DNA from: Undaria pinnatifida | Taxonomy: Eukaryota; Sar; Phaeophyceae; Laminariales; Alariaceae | Reading direction: 5' to 3' | Assembly (NCBI GenBank): GCA_012845835.1 | Contig: JABAKD010000029.1 | Location: forward strand, 14,921,453 to 14,985,452 | DNA: 64,000 nt | Shown: in pieces, positions 23,501-34,013 of the stretch | Layout of the letters: every line of letters starts with the position of its first letter | Position numbering within the stretch: position 1 is the first letter of the stretch | Notes under the pieces: generated by a model | Seen by the model: the letters and a program-made list of their open reading frames with translations, nothing else | What the model was told of the DNA's origin: nothing | Database searches by the model: none | Program-made: the position numbers and the translations under genes

Positions 23501-26500
23501 CAGTCGGAACTATACATAGAATAACGATAATCGTACACATGGTATACCTTAAGGTCCTGCCAGCTGGTGTGGGAGTCGAGGCCTTCGACGGTGACGCGGT
23601 GCTCCGTGCGGCGGGTGGCGTACTTCGGGCCGTTCGGGCGGTGCCCACGCCCGGGCTGCACGACCACCCGGGCCCCATCAAACTCGCGGCCGTCCATCTC
23701 TGGAGCAAAACATAAGAAACACGTATAATACCGGGTGTAACATGAACATCTGTTTCTACTATAACACTGCTGCAGTGTACCAGTAGCATATAATTATTAT
23801 TATATTGCAGGTACAAGCCTAGCCATGGATAAAGCCATGGAAACATATTTCGAGACACAAAACGAAGGAAAAGCATACATATACGAACAAGGTTAAGGAC
23901 AAAAACGTATAAGGACAAACCTAAACATGGGGATAAGTACACAGCACATGGTCCGATTAACTAGGCTCACCGGCAACTGCGTCCTCCGCGTCGCGGCGGT
24001 CCTCGTACTCGATGAACGCAAAGCCCATCCGAACGTCAATTTTCTGAGGGACAAGGCAACCACATGCAAAACAACACCACGGGGGGGAGGGATGGGGGAG
24101 AGGGCAAAAAAATAAAAGTCCGCTGCAATGTTGGACCGATTTAGCGGTCGATGGTCGACTTTGGAAGCTGCCTCATACGTCAGCCGCGCGCGTTCTACAT
24201 TTCTCGTAGTCTTTGGTCATGAAGGATAGACCGCCCTGGAATCTGCCATGCTGCCATGGTCGACGAGTACATTCGTCCTTTTGTTTCCATTTCTTTTCAT
24301 TTTCCCCCTTTCAAGAGCCAACCAAGCTAAAAAAGACAAGCTGAGCTTACCTCGATCCGTCCGTATCTGCCGAAGGCGCGGTCCAGGTCACGGTCACGCG
24401 TGTGCCTGAAGATGGCGACACAAAAAAACATCAAAGCAAAGCAGGCAAAGCAAAGCAGGTCGACAGGAAGAAACGAAACCATTACTCGTAGCTCGTTCGT
24501 CATACATTTTACCCCCAAAACCATCCATCTGTACATACCAGCATGAGAGCACTACTTTAGTCCCGACAGCACAGAACTCACGTGCACACACAACACGTAG
24601 ACGTCAATACCGGTATAACGTTACAGTGTAACGTTATACAACCAAAGGGTCGCTTACCTTTCCTGGTTACGGTTCGCGGAACCGAATCGAACCAAACCGA
24701 ACCAAACCAAACCAAACCAAACCGAACCGAACCGAACCGAACCGAACCGAACCGAACCGCAGGAATGCAACATGTGCCGATGCGCACCGAACCTATCCTC
24801 GCCAATTCCTGCTCCTAAAGAACTACGTTTGCAAACCGTGAAAAGGTCTTCACGATGCAGGAATCCACGGAATTACGAAAGAATCGTGTAAGGCCATCTC
24901 TGATAACACCTTTTTTTTTTTTTTTTTTTTATCCTCCGGCGGATGGGGAAAAATAAAGCTTTAGCTCACCACACTTCCGCGTATTTTCATACGCGTCGTG
25001 TGTCGATTTCACTCACCGCTTCTGGATCCGAAAACAAGCGCTGTCGCATCGCAAAACCAGTTTGGAAATCTTGTAGACCCGACGCTGTTGATTTTTCAAG
25101 CTTCCATTTTCGGATATCGTTTTCGGTTCGGCTCCCACCAGGAAATGGGGGTCTAGTTTCGGAAAAAAATCGCATCCGAAAAAGGCATCTGACTGCTCAT
25201 ATTAATGGGTGTTTCGTGATGGCGCATCGCGATTAGTATTATTTTGATACGAGACAGAAAAAAAAGTTACATCCAATTACCGCATCTAGTTCTTCATCTC
25301 AAGTGTTCAAAACTACGAAACTTTGCATGGTAGTGCAAGACACATGGCATGCATCAGATATTTATGTATCTATCTGCTGAGCAAGCAACACGTGTCATAG
25401 GCGTACTCGTGCTGCTGCTGCTGTGTCCCGCTACCCACTGGCACACGCTTCGGGCCTCACCACGACCCGATGGATCGGATAGTGATGGCGACTACGAGAG
25501 CCTTGCTACGTTCCTCGCAGTCGCGATTGCAGCATTCGCCAACCGCAAAACACACAGTACTCGCATCGTCGAAGAGGAGGACAGCCGCCGTCTACGACAC
25601 GTCGTTGTTGGTGCACGAGATCGACGTGAGAGAGGGGAAAGACAACCCTCCCCGTTTCAAGCACACAGGGCGTGTTTCCCTCGCTCCACCAACGAAGCTT
25701 CATCTGCGTGCGCTGAGATGGTCAGGTTCGGCTATCTCGTACGAGTACGTACAAGTAGTCAATCCATCGTCATTGTTAAATACTTTGTGAGAACTCCATC
25801 CAAAACAACTTGAAAAAATCGGGTATGTTTATAAGGGTTGTTGATCCGATGCCGCCCGTCTGGTTCCGCGGCCCCCAAATCCATCTCATTTTGGTATTCG
25901 AATACGCTATTACAAGATATGGTCTAAGGCCGTTTCTTATAGCATTGGATTCTCATCTTCGATTCCGCCAGAATCCGATTCGGCAAAATTCGGGCGGAGA
26001 AGAAAGCCCGACCTTTCTTATAGCGAACGGATTTTGTCAGACGGATTTCAGCAGGACTGTCAATTTTTTTTGAAAACAGCGCGCGCAAAACCCAACACCA
26101 CACAGCAGCAGCAGCAGCAGCAGCACACAGCAGACCGATACAGACATACAGACGCAGCGCAGAGGCAGCAGACCACACGCAGCAGACCACACAGACGTTG
26201 CAAACATGCCGGACCAAGAGGCACCAGCCCTTGACATCTCATCGTCCTCTGTGTCGGGCTCTAGCTCGTCTTCGTAGTCTTGTAAGATGAGGTCCCAGGT
26301 GGCGACACTACGCTGCTGCTGCAGATGGAAGGCAGCTAGCGTGGTGGCAAAGACAGCAGAAACGTCGACACCAGCTTTTTCTCTCGCTGTCGCGGCCATT
26401 TGATGGTGCACCACGCGTCCCGAGGGCAAGCCAAGTTCGTAGGCTAGCCCACGGGCGACGCCCAGCAGCCCTAACAGCGCCGGCACTGCAGCACGCATGT

Positions 26501-29500
26501 GGGGTAGCCCGATGTGTGTGTGTGTGCGCGCGCGCGCGCGGCGCAACCAGAGAGTTTCAAATAATCCGAGACAGAAATCCGGGTTGGGCAGCGTCTCGGA
26601 TTTTGGTCAGGAATCCGAGTGGCCGCAACTCGAAAAGCTGAAATCGGATTTTTCCGAATTGGATTGTGCCAAAATCCGTGTCTATAAGAAGGCGGAAATG
26701 GGCCCGAATCGGATTCTGGCGGAATCGAAGATGAGAATCCAATGCTATAAGAAACGGCCTAAGGGTTTTCTTGCAGTTCGATTCGTTCTGCGAATCGAAC
26801 CGCCGTATTTTAGACTCGCGAATCTCGGACTGAACTAAACTGTAGGATACTGAAACGGCAAGATCCAAAACGGCACCGATCCGTAAGGAGGCGAAAGGAA
26901 AATAACCGAACCGTCGCCGCGGTACGGTTTGGATTGGAACCTTGAAAAGCCCTGGATATGACGGTGCATTGGTGTACCTACTCAAGGGACCATCCCGTGG
27001 CAAGGCAACTTAGGCGGTCTTATCTCCTTTTCGGTATAATTCCGCTGTAAGACCGCGTTGTTCTAGTCAAATATAAGACCAAAAACGGTCTTAAATCGGG
27101 GCAAATGGAATGCACACGATATCATAGCTCGAAACTACGAGGTACTTGGACTTGGACGTCTGCTGGGGTTGGTCCCCACACCGCCGAGAGGCACACAGCA
27201 TTAAGACGAAAACGATTCGACAATCTGTGGGAGTCTTATACTCGTGTAAAGGCGTTTTATTCCCGAGGTAACACCGGGTTGGGTGGAGAGGAGGCAAACC
27301 GGTCTTCTCCATTTTATTCGTGACATGCCGATTCACCTAGGGTCTTATCTCCCGAAAAATCTTAAAAGCGGATGGTATACCATTAGACTACTGTACGTAC
27401 AAAAAAATGGACAAGATTCGGGCGTGGTAAAACATAAAACGAACGGAGACGACAGCGAGCATCAGAACCGCAGCATCCTATTTCTTCTCAACGTTTTGAC
27501 GGTAATAACCGCAGCCAACCGAGTACCGCCTTGTACCGTGTGCCGTGTACCTCAACACTTTTTGAGACGAAACGCGTTTAGGCTTTTTGTACGACTTCCT
27601 TTTTTTTTTTTTCCGTTGCATAAAAGTCAGTTTCATAGCCGTTTCAAGTGTCAAAGAGACTCGAGAGCAACTGAGGAGAACAACAGCGAAACATCAATCC
27701 GAGCAGACAGGGAGGAACAAAGACCTTTAATATAAGTAAACCAGAATTAAACTGCTCTTCTCCAGACACCCAGCAGGTACCAGGCATGCCCGGTAGTTGG
27801 GAGGCCCGTTGGTTATGGGTTGGGGGCGGGTGGGTGGTGCGCCATGGGTGGCATTGTCACCAATCACGACGACACCTGCTTTACTGCTTGCAGCAGAGTG
27901 TACGTACGAAAACAGCACTACTTGTAGTAGCGTGCCGAGCGGCCAATAAGAAACCAGGATGGTGTTTATAATGAGGCGAGCGTGCGCCAAGTGCAAGCCT
28001 TTTTTTCTTGATTTTCCAAAGAAAAAAAACGCCTCTTTATAGAGGATTGGACACAAATGCTTCTAGCGTGGTGTTTCTTATTTCTCCGCTCTGTGCAGAC
28101 GACCAAGCAACCAACCAATCAGCCCACTCTATTTTCGTACGCTTTTGCCCACGGCTCTCAACCCACACGGCACCAAGGCCAGTCGTTACGGGTCCTGTGC
28201 ACGCACAAATAATAGCCAACTCTGTTCGTGCTGTTTCGCTAAAGTCGCGGAGAGTTCGTCGAGGTAGGTGCGGCAACGTGTGTTTTTCACAGGCATTGCT
28301 GGGCTACTTGATACTCCGGAGTATTTAGTATAGGAGTATAGGTTTCAAACATAACATTGTTATTTTTCTTTGCTTTCTCAAAGTTCACTTTTACCGAGCG
28401 AACGAGCGAACCCATCGTGTCTGTCTGCCCACGTTACCAGTTGGGCCCGTGTCCCTGAGCCTTGCTGCAAGCGATATTGTCAGGCCCACCATACGGATGG
28501 GCGGACGGAGAAGCTCTGCTGCAGATACCGGTACCGCCGTGGCGGTGGCACGTCATTCGGAGTACGTACCTCCGATGTTGGTTGTGTTTCGGTGATCGCA
28601 AGAATTAAACCGAAAATCAAGGGATTTATATTGCTGCGTAGGAGTAGCAATTTTCAGGGCGTTGGTCGACGAGACGCACGCAAACGCTGACCCGGCCCTG
28701 GTGCTTGGTGTGCCGTTCTGCTGTCAATACCGCTGCTGCTGCTGCTGCTGCTGCTGATTCTACTAAACAGTACTCGTAGCTGCTACGAGTGCAAACAGAT
28801 ACGCAAGGTAGTACGAGTGTACCATCTGTACAGAGTTTTTTTCTTATCTGAAAACATAACGAAAATACTGTACCAATTTGCGTGGATGTTCCTTCATGTT
28901 GATCTTCAGTTCGCATCTACACACGACGAGTATGTTCGCTTGCTGGTCTCCCCCTGCGCTTTTTCCGTATTCACCCAGCATCGCAGATTGGACTACAGCA
29001 GCAGTAGCATTAGTGCAGGTACTGAGGTCACCGCCGCATTACCCACCAATTAGTCTAGTCTATTTTATTTTTACTTTCATTTTGCAGCATAGTCTAGTCT
29101 AGTAGTCTAGTACCGGCCGACTTCATATTCGAGAAAGGGCGTACTCCACACAAAATTTAGTACTCTACTGCTGCTGCTGTAACCGCTCCCGAATCTCACT
29201 TCCCAAGAAACCCCACACTGCTGTGTGAGCTTCTTCGTTCATGCGTTGTGAAGTCTAGTTATGTCTCGTCCGAGAAAGCCGGTGGGATGCCTCATAACAC
29301 AACAGGTTGTTTTCTTTTATGATACCAGAAAAAAAAAAGCGGTCGGTCGGTCATCCAAAGAGGCAAACCAGATCTCAAGCGGCCGGGCGCGTTCTCGAGG
29401 GGGAAAAAAGAAGACGTGACATGAGATTGGCGCACGTCCCATCTAACATTACCTAGCACCCCCCCCCAAGCAGGCAGGCAAATTGGGGAGGGAGAGATCG

Positions 29501-29728
29501 CCCTGCCTATGCATACGAGTGTGCGTGCAAGTGTCGTTTCGATATTGGTGCCAACGGGGATGAACTCCTCGGGAATGAACCCCTCTGGCTCAAATGCATT
29601 TGGCGCTGTCGAGAAAATACGACAAATTTCGAAAGAAAGTAAAGCACATAGTACCCAACGCATGCTTATGAAACGAGAGACAAGGGTACTCACGGGGAGA
29701 GGTGTCCGACGTAGATCCTTGTCGCCAT
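20501..29728 (-). CDS. SR splicing factor, SRSF1 (SF2/ASF)-like, seven exons, 221 aa
   Basis: Exons, in order of transcription: 29694-29728, 24351-24405, 23971-24043, 23548-23699, 21797-21863, 21268-21362 and 20501-20689. All introns are GT-AG, every phase matches, and the CDS is 666 nt. RRM1 (about residues 4-75) has RNP2 IYVGHL and RNP1 MGFAFIEY. A short linker QPGRGHRPNGPKY leads to RRM2, a pseudo-RRM with the SRSF1-family signature SWQDLKD (about residues 103-109) and GVVEYLSRDDMKAAI. The C-terminal 60 residues are an RS domain ending SRSRSPARHR. SR proteins of this type bind exonic enhancers and recruit U1 and U2AF in the nucleus; phosphorylation of RS dipeptides controls them. Intron 1 (5.3 kb) carries a MITE and other repeats. 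The stop codon TAA overlaps an AG-GTAA donor-like sequence. The start ATG lies in the 35-nt first exon. The assembly is inferred from sequence, but the domain fit is very strong. Confidence 0.93.
22195..22250. repeat. TIR-end fragment of the GGCCGTTTCTTA family
   Basis: TAAGGCCGTTTCTGAGGGCCGTTTCTTAACG contains two tandem copies of the terminal motif of the MITE at 25928-26759. No matching opposite end is clear, so this is a solo end inside SR intron 4. Confidence 0.5.
23181..23285 (-). pseudogene. Relic copy of SR exon 4 (exon 4') in intron 4
   Basis: About 260 bp downstream of exon 4, on the same strand, the sequence reads GPNYVLRYTYR...IIVEGLDAHASWQGLK followed by a GTAAGA donor. This aligns with the end of exon 4 (GPKYATRRTEHR-VTVEGLDSHTSWQDLK). 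Only the second half of the exon is recognisable; the RRM1 end is missing and no acceptor in the matching phase is evident. Its donor is closer to consensus than that of the real exon 4 (GTATAC). It is most likely a non-coding relic of an internal duplication. Use as an alternative exon cannot be excluded. Confidence 0.75.
24681..24770. repeat. (AACCG/AACCA)n microsatellite
   Basis: About 90 bp of 5-bp units (CGAAC, CAAAC) in SR intron 1. Confidence 0.9.
24975..25765 (-). repeat. Dispersed 0.7-kb repeat, copy 1
   Basis: Read on the minus strand this matches 48370-49045 (plus) in the same order: CATCTCAGCGCACGCAGA, GTCGATCTCGTGCA, CGGCGGCTGTCCTCC, GCAATCGCGACTGCGAGGA, CTACCCACTGGCAC (complement), then a block with TTTTCGGAT motifs. 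One frame of each copy gives related peptides (SISC-NND-SQTAAVLL; CNRDCEERSKALVV), each broken by stops. This suggests descent from a coding sequence that is now dead. It lies in SR intron 1. Confidence 0.75.
25928..26759. mobile_element. MITE with 56-bp perfect TIRs and TAA target duplication
   Basis: The terminal 56 bp (25928-25983 and the complement of 26704-26759, starting GGCCGTTTCTTATAGC) are identical. The element is 832 bp long and flanked on both sides by TAA (25925-25927 and 26760-26762). A second, subterminal inverted pair (TTCTTATAG-n-CGGATTTTG) lies just inside each end. A 3-bp TAA/TTA duplication is the signature of PIF/Harbinger transposons, so a non-autonomous member is the best guess. 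The interior has a minus-strand open frame of about 170 codons starting with a hydrophobic segment, not recognised. Perfect TIRs imply recent insertion into SR intron 1. Confidence 0.85.
26102..26132. repeat. (CAG)n microsatellite inside the MITE
   Basis: A CAG trinucleotide run, followed by CAGA-rich sequence to about 26185. Confidence 0.9.
28030..28276 (-). repeat. Repeat with conserved peptide reading, copy 1 (see 53490)
   Basis: On the minus strand, 28235 down to 28030 corresponds to 53490-53695 on the plus strand. Conserved words include GTGCGTGCACAGGAC and AGCCGTGG-C-AAAGCGTAC. In frame, both give LA-CACTG-V-T, then AV, then ESRG-KRT-I. The open frame here runs 79 codons to a stop at 28037. 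The protein-level conservation suggests an old coding sequence. It sits in SR intron 1 on the sense strand, but splice sites in the right phase were not found. Confidence 0.6.
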
Positions 29729-30924
29729 GTTGAGAGCGGGTTTATTATTGTGGTATCGAGAGAACCTGACCGGTGATTGCGACAAAATTCTGAGCTCTGT
29801 TGCCTGGCACAAGGCACAAGAGTGGGTTAAAACAACATCCTGGAAGGCTTTTCTTTATTGGTAGATCGGGGACGTGAGTGCGGTGAGCAAAAAAAATCAA
29901 AGCAAAATCAAATTCGATTCCAGTTCGCAGCAGACCGCGAAGGCTGCCAGAGCGACAGACAGGGACGCAGGTCAGCGAGCAACGAGAGACACCTACAACC
30001 CACACACAGAACAGGGGGCAGGCATTGGCCTCGCAAGCAATTCCATCATAAGGTGACACTTGAGATACGAACCACACCCTACTGCTACTGTCTGGTTCGC
30101 ACTCGTAAAAAATGAAATTATGCTGTCGTGTTGGTTCAATGTCGACTCCTCGACGCCGCACCCTTGCAATTCTCAATACATACGTACACATATCATGGGT
30201 AATGACACCTCTTTGTGTACATTGTACATGAGTGTGCCGACATGTATTCGTAAAAGTCGTGTAATCTGAGTCTGGATGTCTACGGCACTCCGTACATCAG
30301 CACTACCACGCTACTTTGCCTCGCATTCTCGCTAGAAATAGTACCATTATGGACTAAAATATAAGGACCGTATAGTAATCCTGTCAACAACCCAACGGTC
30401 CCTGTATTTCCGTTCGTTTTGTGCTGTGTGTAGTAGACGTGAGGTTCTCCGTTAGTGGCGCAGCTGCTGCTGTGCCATGCGCAATGCGGTGATGGATCGC
30501 GTCATCGTGTCCTCTGTGCCAGGACCTCAGTCGCAGAAACATTCCACGACACTCTGGAAACGTTCAGCGTACGACATGGTGCATGGTTACAGGATAAGCG
30601 AGTTTCTTATTTAGGACGGCGCGCCGCTAGTTTTCAACCTCGCGTGCTCAATCTCCGTGTCCCGTCCAACGACCGGTATCTCCGAAGGAGAACAAACCGA
30701 GGAACGGGCGACTTCTTGCCTTCAAAGTGGTACGCTTCCTGCTTCCCACCGACGCACAGCAGTTGACGGCAGTTACAAATATCCACCCGCAGCGGCAGCA
30801 GGCAGAGAGATGCGTGTCTCGTGCTCTCCCTAACAGCACACGCAACAAGCCTACGATATGGTAAAGAGCAATGCTAATTACGACACCAGTGTCGCAAGCT
30901 CTTATTTTATAAACATACAAGGGC
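29729..30924. other. 5' flank of the SR gene; no gene recognised
   Basis: This region must contain the SR promoter and 5' UTR (transcription leftwards from above 29728). No clear TATA or initiator can be assigned. A plus-strand open frame at 30455-30766 has no recognised motif. Confidence 0.4.
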
Positions 30925-31050
30925 TTCGCTCGCGGGCGGCTGGGCGCCGCCCGCTACGCTTGCGGAAGGAGGAATAGACATTCAGTAGAAAGGCGGAAAA
31001 GAAGCACAAATGGCGCAACTGGCGACTTGAAAATGCCAAGAGGTCCATAT
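30925..31050. repeat. Dispersed repeat with GC hairpin (copy 2)
   Basis: GCTCGCGGGCGGCTGGGCGC and its near-complement GCCGCCCGCTACGC form a hairpin. Downstream the copy shares GAAGCACAAATGGCGCAA... and TGCCAAGAGGTCC spacing with the copy at 3648-3790. Confidence 0.6.
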
Positions 31051-31480
31051 ATTGTACAACGATACAGGATAGAGACGATTATGATTATGAGTAGTTTGTT
31101 ATTATCATCCATTCGCCCAGTCCATGATGGGCGCGTCGGAGGACTTGCTTGGCATATCCTTCCACCTCTCAGGTAGCACCTAGGTCCTGTACACCTATTA
31201 ATAGCTTCTCTAAGTCGATCATCAATAATAAATTATCGCAGTGCATAAACACCAGGCACGCGCTTGTCAAGGATAGAGACAGGAAAACTACAACTTAAGA
31301 TGTAAAGAAGCGCAGTGCCAACAAAAACATGCTGGAAGCAGGAACTTGAACGCACACACCGCAAACATGTGAAGTACATTTGTATTCCTGAAAGACGAAG
31401 AGCACGCATTTAGGCATAGTTCTCAAAAAACGATGCTGGTATAATAAACCACAACTTAACGTTCTATAAAGAACGTGCTG
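31051..31480. other. No gene recognised
   Basis: AT-rich sequence that is probably the 3' UTR and downstream flank of the cysteine-rich gene ending at 31481. A small perfect palindrome GTTCTTTATAGAAC lies just after that stop. Confidence 0.4.
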
Positions 31481-32025
31481 TCAACATTGCTTCCGAAGGA
31501 GCATGCAGGCTTGCTTGGACTCTTCCTCCTCAGCGGAGGTACCCAGCACCTTGCACTCTTGTTTTTTGTCGATGGTCTTGTGGATCTGTCCACAAACGTT
31601 GAAGCATGGCGGGAGAACGTCGATAAGTATGTGTAAAAAAGTATTCGTACTTCTCTCCAGCAGACGTCGTAACCATCCAAATTATTGGAGCTCCTTTCGC
31701 TGTTAGTAATTGTTGTGGTATTGTTGTACTTGCTCTTGGTACTTGGAAAAAGAGCCGCACTTCAGACTATATCCGCACGCCATCCCCTAGTCTTGAGCAA
31801 GAGACATGGATGTCTCGACTCGTGACACACAGGACGCAAGATAAGAGTAGAACGTACCTCGATGTCGAACGCCCTCGTGGCACCGTGGGAATGGAATGCG
31901 GGATGTATATCGAGCAAGTGGTCGCCTGCCTTCTTCAGGAGGTCACCGAACTTGATGTCGCCGGTGCATTTCGTGTTTATGTCCTCGCCGACTTGGCGGC
32001 CCTCGGCGGCTGCTTCGCAGGGCTT
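31481..32025 (-). CDS. Cysteine-rich protein, last two exons (5' end unknown)
   Basis: The upstream exon, 31858-32025, has a good acceptor (TTTGCAG) and donor (GAG-GTACGT) and reads in phase 0: KPCEAAAEGRQVGED, CTGDIKFGDLLKKAGDHLL, HPAFHSHGATRAFDIE. The final exon to TGA 31481 contains LPPCFNVCGQIHKTIDKK, CKVLGTSAEEEE and ends ACMLLRKQC. The best phase-0 acceptor gives 31481-31654, but its polypyrimidine tract is poor, so that boundary is uncertain. Seven cysteines in about 110 residues suggest disulphides or metal binding. I do not recognise the family. The 5' exons are missing from my model; the zinc-ribbon-like exon at 33072-33528 on the same strand may belong here, but the phases do not join directly. 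Confidence 0.65.
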
Positions 32026-32479
32026 CTGCAAACGACAACAACGGATGGGAATACCTTGCGTTCAGTGAATGTTCAAAATAGTAAGGCCACGTAGCTGTCG
32101 TCGATTTCCAAAGTTTGAAAGGAAGTCGTACAATTTAACACTGCTGTTGTAATGAAAGCGGTCGTTTATGGGCAAAGCCCTGCCTGGTACCACAACGTTG
32201 CTAACACCTATGAAACCACCACTGGGACAGGAACGAACGGGATTCACAGTCGCAACTGGTAAGCGTAAGCCCCAGTATACTGCTATATAAGGCCTACCGG
32301 CGGAATACCGACAACGAAGGGTAAGAGACAGTACCGGCTGTATATATTGTTCGGTACTACTCTATTACTGCTGCTATCAACACTATTACGACCGACGTGT
32401 ACTGCGATTCCTGAAGAGGTTGCGCACCCTACTTGTACTCGTTAATACAAAGAGTTCATGTGGTTGTATGAAAAGTGAG

Positions 32480-33060
32480 TAACAGTAGTAGTACACCGCG
32501 TCACTACATGAACAACTCGCTAACCCCAATCACGGGACTGCTCTCCAGCATCACCCAGGTTAACTTCAGCTTCTGTTTACTGCTATATATCAACCTCCAG
32601 TGTGTACTGCGACTGGTGCTGAGGTATCATGCTGCTGTGTTATTTATCACTGCATGGACCATTTTTACAACCCTGGCTGACCCCCGTGATGAGACTTGAC
32701 CGTTTTCATTGCGTCTTACATGTATGTATAGATACCACGTAGTCGTAGTCGTACATCCAAAACGTGTGTTTATATCACAGCACAAAGCGTCACTGCATGG
32801 ACCACTTGTTCAACCCCCGCTTACCCCGATGACGGGACTGCCCCGTACTCGTAGTCGTACATACATGAAGTGTGTTTGGCTGTACGTATGAAAAATAAAT
32901 CGCATCACACAGCAGCGTCACTGCATAGGTCTACTCGTAGACCTGAGTACTTGTACAATTCCCGCTTACACCGCGATGACGGGACTGCCCCGTACACGTA
33001 CTCGTACATGCAAAAGTGTGTTTGTACGCATGAAAAGGAAATCACAGCACAACGACAGAA
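32480..33060. repeat. Decayed tandem repeat, about 125-bp unit, four copies
   Basis: GCGTCACT-CATG-A-CACTTGTTCAACCCCCGCTTACCCCGATGACGGGACTG, followed by CGTAC-CGTAGTCGTACATACATG and a TGTGTTTG-ACG-ATGAAAA tail, recurs near 32495, 32648, 32785 and 32915. It occupies the intron between the cysteine-rich exons. Confidence 0.8.
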
Positions 33061-33071
33061 ATGTAACTCAC

Positions 33072-33528
33072 GTTTCGTCAAGCTCTCAGCTCCTTCGTTA
33101 GGGACGCCGATCGAAGGTGAATCACAGGTGTCCGCGTCACACCAGTCACACACACGAGGGTTGTCGCCGCTTCCCCAGTGCTTCTTGTTAAGGTTATGAA
33201 AAGCTTGGCACGTGGAAGGCTCGTCACTCCTGCAGGTGTCGCAGACAGCGTACTGGGAACTCCTGTTTTTCCTATTTCGTGCGATGAGGAAGCCGTCACA
33301 ACCCTTGCTCGGGCACGGCCAATCAGGATTGCCAGAAGAAGCTGAGTCCCGTTCTTGCCCGACCAGCTTCCACACGCCTGATCCTGAACCTCCACCACCC
33401 CCACTGTTGGCGGAGCCTCCTCCCGCACTAGCCTTGGTCCGCTTCGCAAATTTCAACTTCAAATTGTTATTGCCGATCCGGCCAATTTCAAATTCAAATT
33501 GTTTGCAGCCGTCAACGGCAATTCCCTC
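33072..33528 (-). CDS. Zinc-ribbon-like cysteine-rich exon (partial gene)
   Basis: A minus-strand open segment ends at a consensus donor (AAAC-GTGAGT, exon end 33072) and is bounded upstream by an in-frame TGA at 33529-33531. No ATG lies in the open part, so it is an internal exon with an unassigned acceptor. After a Gly/Ser-rich linker (AGGGSANSGGGGGSGSG) it reads DWPCPSKGCDGFLIARNRK, QYAVCDTCRSDEPSTC and RVCDWCDADTCDS. The CX4C / CX2C pairs are typical of zinc-binding ribbons. Strong GC3 and the clean donor support a real exon. The family is not recognised; it could be the upstream part of the 31481-32025 gene or a separate gene. Confidence 0.6.
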
Positions 33529-33842
33529 TCAACAGCCAGCAATTGGCCAACTTCAAAAGTACAAGTACAAAAAAGAAGTTGCTGAAAAAGCAAAATAAAA
33601 ATATCAGAGAGCAAGCAGTAAAGATCAGAGAATGAGAGCTAAAAAGTAAGTAAGAATGAGACTAGGGAAAGCAAGGAAGGCAAGGAACTTCGGGACGGTT
33701 CTTTTCCCCAGCAACTAATTTTCTTTTCGGCAATTACGGGCTGAGAAGGGCTGAGAGGGGGGAGGATATGCCGAGCGAGACGTCCGAGGGGGGCGAGGTC
33801 TAGGTACTCGTATATAGTTTTATGTTTATCTTCAGGACGTCA

Positions 33843-34013
33843 GGGCCCGAATTAACGAGCAACTTGCCAAATCGAATTTCGTTTTTTTTCTCTAGAATTG
33901 AGTTTAATTTGCATCTGATTGGTCAGAAAATGAATCACCAAGCAGGCATTCCCAGAATTCTTACGAAAAATCAAATTCATCAAAGAAGTAAAAAAAGACT
34001 CGGTCGAATTTAG
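33843..34013 (+). repeat. Repeat unit A (plus), sharing its terminus with the foldback element
   Basis: 171 bp starting GGGCCCGAATTAACGAGCAA. It has an inverted, about 90% similar copy in the centre of the foldback element (34652-34826). Its first 40 bp are identical to the outer end of the foldback arms. Confidence 0.8.

Noticed and set aside
26037-26546. Secreted-protein gene inside the MITE (169 codons)
   Set aside because: It has a hydrophobic start but is bounded by a (TG)n(CG)n run and a CAG run within a recent non-autonomous element. It shows no family motif and no splice signals fit.
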